64,000 nucleotides of DNA from the NCBI GenBank assembly GCA_028023455.1, contig JAQFVV010006215.1, positions 3,519,230-3,583,229 of the forward strand, read 5' to 3'. Below the pieces are notes generated by a model. The model worked only from the letters and a program-made list of their open reading frames with translations, ran no database searches and had not been told where the DNA came from. Each line of letters begins with the position of its first letter. Positions within the stretch are counted from its first letter, which is position 1. The translations under genes and the position numbers were made by a program. The stretch is from Epiperipatus broadwayi (taxonomy: Eukaryota > Onychophora > Udeonychophora > Euonychophora > Peripatidae). Below are positions 58,318 to 64,000 of the stretch, in pieces.

Positions 58318-60310
58318 TAGTAAAATTTATATAATAAAATTTAAAATTTATTTACAACGTAAATATAAATTAACAATAAAGAAGAATGATTAGAATGATC
58401 AATGAATTTAAACTCAAGATGTCATCCTAATTAAATCTTAAATATGATTAACATTTCTTCTCTAAATTAAACATAGTTATTGCAATTTATTAGTATGATA
58501 CTAAATTATAACCACTGTTATTGTATTAAAATTTGAAAAGTAATACTAGTATTTAAGAACTATGAATGTAAATGGAATTAACTTTTCTAATTTATTTATC
58601 ATTATTAAATCAATTGAATATATGTTCAACTTTTCTACTTCAGTATACCTATTTATCTGTGCTTTGTATAATAAAACAAATAATATGAAATATTTTATCT
58701 TTTAGAATTGGAACTGAAATGGCATAAATGTATACTTATTTATATGAATAAATATTTAGGCAATTGCATTAATTCCAGAAAAGAAAAATCAGCACTGACT
58801 AATAAAACTTTCTATTTAGTACAATAAATTAAAAACATTTTGTTTATACAATGCTGTAACATTTTCTTTATTATGATTTAAAACATTTTCAGTTGATATA
58901 GAATAATTAGAATTTGAGTTTCTACTAAAAATATAATACATGGGACTCAGATTCTATATTTACTTTAAATATTGTAGTTTTCACTGCATGGCTAGTACTA
59001 AAATAAGATTATATTTTATATGCGTAGATCTGATTATCTGATACACAGATTATATTATTCATTATTTATTTATTATTCATTAAAATCAAGAATTCCAACT
59101 TATTTATTCTGACTTCAATTATATATGTGTATATATGGTGAAGCAAGATAGTGTATAGTATTCATTTAACTACTTATTCAAAATACCTTCATGCTTAAAT
59201 TTAAGGCATTTCTAACATAAATGATTTTCAAGGGACAGTCTTATCAAGGAATGATCTCATATAAATTATCTAGAGAGATACTTCCTAGAACTATAATACA
59301 CACATGTAGAAAACAAAATAAAATCCGTGATCAACATAAAATATAAGATTTATGTTATGAAATCTGTTCAAACTGATGTATAATATCTTTGCAAATTATT
59401 AAAACTGCAGTTATAAAAGTATACGTTATTATAATAAATAAAAATAATTTTCATTAATATAATTATTAATTAGCTTAAAGATTAATTTAAAAATAATTTT
59501 ATCTATTTTTTCCATTGTTCATGTAAGTATGCACACATTTTAATTTATACCAGTAAGTGAAAATTAGAAAATCAAATTAATTGAATTGTGTTTTAAACTT
59601 TTTTTATTTATTTTAAACAAACTTAGCATTTCATTTTCAAACTTTTATCAAATATCTAAAGCAATAGCTTCAATTTAAATTCATTATTTTTAACTATGCT
59701 ATTTTTTTTTATGGTGAATATCTTTGAGTCTATATTTTCTTTATCCAGTAATAATAAACGAAAGGAAGAAACATTTGAGCTTTATTTCTTTCCATTTCAC
59801 AAAAATTATTATATTCTGATCTCGTTTTTATAAATTCTTAAACCAAGTTTAAACTTTTTTTTTTTTAAAAAAAAAAACAACAACCTCAATTCCTCCTTAT
59901 TATGTTCTAAAAGTTATTCAATATTAAAGTACATTTTTAAAATAAAATTTTTAAATACCACAAAAATAAAATTAAAAAGGGAATATAATTATTAATAATT
60001 ATGAGAAGCATCAGCCTTTTTTTTAATTCCTTAAAAATTAATGATAAAAGTTACACTTTATGCTTTTTTTTTTTTACCAATTTATCTTAAAAATCATTTA
60101 CTTCTAATTTTTTGGAAATGTTGGATTTTAACTATTCTTGATTAATAATATTGCATAATTTATACTATGGATTTTTTGGCCAGCTGGGAAATAATTGGGC
60201 TAAGAGATTGTTGCAACACTTTATCAACACCGGAGATTCATTTGTTACACTTTTAGAATTGTTGAAAAACTTCTTTGAATTAAAAACATCATATATGCTT
60301 ACACATTCTA

Positions 60311-61040
60311 TTAATAAGAGTAACAAACTCTCCATACAGAAATGCCACCAAGTGCAAGTTTTCATAATCAATGGATGCTGGAAGGCTTGTACGTAAAATT
60401 CTTATCTAGTGCCTACTCAACCAACATCCCCGACTAGTTTCTAGTTTGTGTCTTTCATCAATGAGGATTCTTGGATTTGAGAACACTGCACCTAGATCTT
60501 AGGATCTAATGCGACCCTCCAGCAGCCACTTTTTACTTATTTGGCTAACTATAAAGCTAGGAGCCCAGGATGAAAACACTTTCCAACTCGAGCTTATTTG
60601 CTTGTATAGTCATATAGATCTGAACTCAGTTCAGCTTCTATAGTAATGAAAGCTACAAGCTAGAAACTAGTCTGGGGATGTTAGATGAATACATACAAGA
60701 TAAAGATTTTATGCACAAGTCTTCCTGCATCCATTGATTATGAATGCTTGCACTTGGTGGCACTACTGTATAGAGAGTTTGGAACTCTTATTAACAAAAT
60801 GTGTAAGTATATGAAATAGTGATCATGTGACGTTTTGATGGGTTTATACCTATCTTGCTTGTAGAATAATGGTGACTGTGGTTTTTGAAAAATCAGACAC
60901 AAAATGTATAGATGCTGAACTGAGTTCAGAGCTTGGGTTGGAAATATTATGTATTTTTATCTTGGGTTTCTAGCTTTATAGCTAGCCAAATAATTAAAAG
61001 ATGGCTGCTGGAAGATTGCATCAGATCCTAAGATGAGAAT
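60311..61040. mobile_element. Foldback family A, diverged compound copy
   Basis: The left part has GAGTAACAAACTCTCCATAC at 60317, then CCTACTCAACCAACATCCCC (hammerhead-like segment on the minus strand, about 60420-60477, core TTGATGA). TCTGAACTCAGTTCAGC and a second, partial hammerhead-like segment on the + strand near 60640-60690 follow. The right inner repeat is ACTGTATAGAGAGTTTGG at 60764. It ends in the long-arm tail to GATCCTAAGATG. TTAA stands at 60310 and 60791. Confidence 0.75.
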
Positions 61041-61811
61041 TTCCAGTTTTATAAAAACATCTGGAATCTTTTACACGATTAACATTACTCAGTAATTAGA
61101 TTTTTTTCTATTATTTAGTAGAATCTATTATTAAAAAAACTATAGCTTTTTGCTGATTTAAGGATAATTCCAAATTTGTCTATTGAATTTTTTTTTATTT
61201 CTAAAACAAAATTATTTTTCTTAATTGTATTAAAAACTAAAATTAAATTAAATTTTATGTAACTTACTTAAACTAATATGTAAATTTCTATGTTCATGCA
61301 ACTCATTTGCATATATATATATATTATGGTTTAATGGTTGCATAGACAATAGATTGTAGATTATATGTATGTTTTAAAAAATACTAAGTTATTAACAATT
61401 TCTAAGTTATTATAAGATATTTTATGGGTGTAATTGTTTAGGTTTTAACATTATTACTTTATAAGATTTATTAAGTAAAAAATTATGTTAAAACTGCTCT
61501 ATTAATGTTTGTGTATCTGTTTTGAAATCTATGAAATAATTATTTCAATATATATTCATATATAATCATGAATAACTGGTGCTTTTATGTTTATAAGTGC
61601 ATCCATCCAATCAAATAAATTTGAAGTAATTTTAATTCATTATTTCACAACAAAAATGTGTGTATGTTCTGGGTTTACATGATTACAATATTTTGTAGAT
61701 TTAAAGAATTTGAAATCTTGTAATTTTATTTTTGAAAGGTATTTTTTAAAATTAGAATTTAAAAGTTCTAAAGAATTAAAAATAATTGATTTTTTTTCTT
61801 TGCTTAAATAG

Positions 61812-61939
61812 ACCTACTGTACAATGCCTCTCAACAAGTTCAACACATCCAGAAATTCCATCACCACCAAAAAGGCCATTATCATCATTTTTTAGATTTC
61901 TTATAGAACAGAAAGAAAAAATATTAAAAGAATTTCCAG
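61812..61939 (+). CDS. TFAM: TFAM exon 2, start of first HMG box
   Basis: A strong acceptor (T8-rich tract, AAATAG) precedes the exon and a GTATGG donor follows. With the last two bases of exon 1 it encodes an Arg, then PTVQCLSTSSTHPEIPSPP, then KRPLSSFFRFLIEQKEKILK and EFPG. The P-x-KRPLSSFFRF block is the N-terminal strand and first helix of an HMG box as found in TFAM box 1. The Ser/Thr/Pro-rich stretch before it would be the mature N-terminus after presequence removal. The exon ends one base into the next codon. The following exon (rest of box 1) was not found before the window ends. Confidence 0.75.
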
Positions 61940-64000
61940 GTATGGAATGTGTGTTTAGTTGTGTATATGATTTTGGTTGTGTGCACTTTAAAGTTGTTAA
62001 AAAAGTGTGATAATATGACAGGAATAATATAATTAAAAAAAAAAAAATTGTCTAAAAGAAACGGCTCTCGAATTTATTTTATTAAATTAAGCAAAAGTTT
62101 ATTGAATAGAGGAATTCAATAAATGATGTGGTAAACTAATGAAGGATTTTAATGATATAAAAATTATTTTGTGATAAAACTGTAAGTACCATAATTTATT
62201 AAAAATTATTTTACAGCTTTAACTACATTAATTGAATAACAATCTATAGTAAACTCCCACTAATGATTTTATTTTCTGTTTGATTACTTCAGTTGAACAA
62301 ATTTACAGGTCGGCCGAGAACTTAGTATGCATAAATTGATTTATTTTTTATTTAATAACTTTAAAAACTGATTTTAATAAATTTTTATTGTTTTTGGGTC
62401 CATTTGTATATTGGTATTTATATATGATGATAAGAGCATTTCTGAAAAATGAACAAACTATGTCATATTTATTATTTGAATAAATTTTTCTATTTAACTA
62501 TCATTTGCATCTTTTCTTTTGATTTCCAGTTTATATATTTTTCCAACAGTTAGTTATACTCATCTCAAATATAATAGATTACATCTGATACTTTAATATA
62601 TGTAATAATCGACGTTAAGACTCATGCCATTGTAAATAAAAATTTTAAATACTCTCTAACCCAGCATAAGACAATAATTAACAAGACAGTAATTAACTGC
62701 TGAAAGAAATCAATTTGAAACATATTTAGATGTATTGCATGATTGATTTAAATATTCATTCTCTCTAATCAAAGTGTTTTAGACAAGCTTCTATATGAAT
62801 AAATGAGACACAAGAAAGGACGACTGCTCATTTAATTGTTAATTATTGTTTTATGTTGGAATAGAGAGTATTCAAAATATTTATTGTGCAGTGGCCTGAA
62901 TTTTTAATCTTGAATATTATACATATATATGGACTGGAGTCCTGCAGAATATACAATTCTTGCAATGTATAAATAATGTAGCGTACATCTTTTTTCACTA
63001 TATTAAGGTTCAAATATTGATCAACCACATGATACAATGAATATATTTTGTATTAATGCAAATTTGATTCAATTTATTCAAATTATCAGCATCACTTCTA
63101 AAAACTCTGATTTTTACATGTCTGTAATTATCACACATGAGACAGTTAGTCATAAATAGTATTTGAGATATTACATTATTTTCTTGATATACACTTTAAT
63201 TAAATTTAAGTACGGAATACACAACTTAATAAATTATAATATTATAAGCATTATACATCTTTCATGCACCCTCTATAAACAAATGCATTTTCTATTAGTA
63301 ATGTTAAACAATCAATAAGGGATCTTCAGTTTAAATAAAGTTTGTGACAAAATAAAATTAATTTTTGCTTAATTATTATTAAAATCGTCGGTAGAAATGA
63401 TGTTAAAAATTAAAAAAAAAAAGTTTACTCTTATGCTTTAATAATATAATTTCAGTAATTCCCATTAAAATATTAAAAAAAGTAAAATGGCTAAACCAAT
63501 GATTATAAATAAATGGAAGCTATTGGTTGATATAACGTTCATGTGCACAAAATGTTCCAAGTCATTTCAACCAACATTTTTCTAATATTTTGTGAGAGTT
63601 TTGTTATCAATTTAATTCTCTTACCTATATATTTGTATATTCATTAATGAAAACACTATTTTTTTAGGAAAAAAAAATCCTATATTTATACTGCATCATA
63701 ATTATAGCCATGAGTCAGAAAAAATGGAATTAAAAAACTAACATGAACATCTGGAAAATAATGATCTTCAAGCTAGAGGGCAGTAAAACTATCAGATCTA
63801 AGTTCTGAATATGGAATGTTTTTAAAAATGAAGAATGAAATAAAAAAAGACACAGCTAGTGAAGGGAATTTTCAGATTAAACAATTTATTTTGTATTAAT
63901 ATGAAATGGATAGAACTTGATAAATGTCTATTATCAGGCAACAAATGTAAGAATAATTTTCTCCTATTGATGGAATATCAGATTAAGTGGCAAGACTAGT
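61940..64000 (+). other. Beginning of TFAM intron 2
   Basis: AT-rich sequence with no further HMG-box exon recognised. No repeat family named above is seen here. Confidence 0.5.

Larger units (their letters stand above)
50092..61811 (+). other. TFAM intron 1, packed with repeats
   Basis: The intron runs from GTAATT to a T-rich acceptor, TTTTTTTTCTTTGCTTAAATAG. It contains LINE fragments in both orientations, four family A clusters and one SINE. Stretches 51470-52130, 52770-53600, 56760-58080 and 58320-60300 hold nothing I recognise. Confidence 0.65.

Overview
This window is AT-rich nuclear DNA from an animal, most likely an invertebrate; the exact taxon cannot be read from it. The reasons are spliced exons with GT/AG borders and multi-kilobase introns, tRNA-derived SINEs with poly-A tails and target-site duplications, several LINE clades, Gypsy-type LTR elements, a Penelope-like element, and many foldback (MITE-like) repeats. 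There is no bacterial-style gene packing. Nearly all of the longer open frames are chance frames or decayed transposon pieces.

The only host coding sequence I can support is four short exons of mitochondrial transcription factor A (TFAM, two HMG boxes), all on the + strand. Two exons at 21698-21754 and 25925-26104 join in frame and encode the end of an HMG box, a Ser/Glu-rich tail and the stop codon. Two more at 50018-50091 and 61812-61939 join in frame and encode an Arg-rich mitochondrial presequence and the start of the first HMG box. The tail therefore lies upstream of the head. Either two TFAM copies lie in tandem or the contig is ordered wrongly.

Layout: 1-4.5 kb holds RTE-clade LINE debris, a SINE and a dispersed repeat. 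4.67-11.99 kb is a 7.3-kb satellite with a 14-bp unit. It abuts a fragment of 18S rRNA at 11987, followed by a scrambled block of LTR retrotransposons (12.06-15.1 kb) with a Gypsy gag gene broken by fusion to a second element. 15.5-16.5 kb repeats the dispersed element seen at 3.2-4.5 kb. 17.1-18.8 kb is a decayed LINE split by a hairpin element. 21.7-26.1 kb is the TFAM tail with a 4.2-kb intron that contains a 750-bp insertional duplication. 26.5-40 kb is mostly AT-rich sequence with foldback repeats and LTR fragments. 40.2-43.6 kb holds a Penelope-like fragment and a more intact LINE. 45-61 kb is rich in one foldback family (called family A here). It also contains the relatively CpG-rich region before TFAM exon 1 and LINE fragments inside TFAM intron 1.

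The most interesting pattern is hammerhead-like RNA. Family A copies carry a conserved segment that fits a hammerhead ribozyme: CTGAYGA, a GGC/GCC stem II, GAAA, the self-complementary hexamer ACTAGT, then C. The flanks form a two-part stem I (6 + 6 bp). The self-complementary stem III implies a dimeric ribozyme, as in retrozymes and Penelope elements. Two further motif families with the same layout occur at 18.2 kb and at 23.66/33.75 kb; the last pair shows compensating stem changes. No single copy is perfect, so present-day activity is uncertain.
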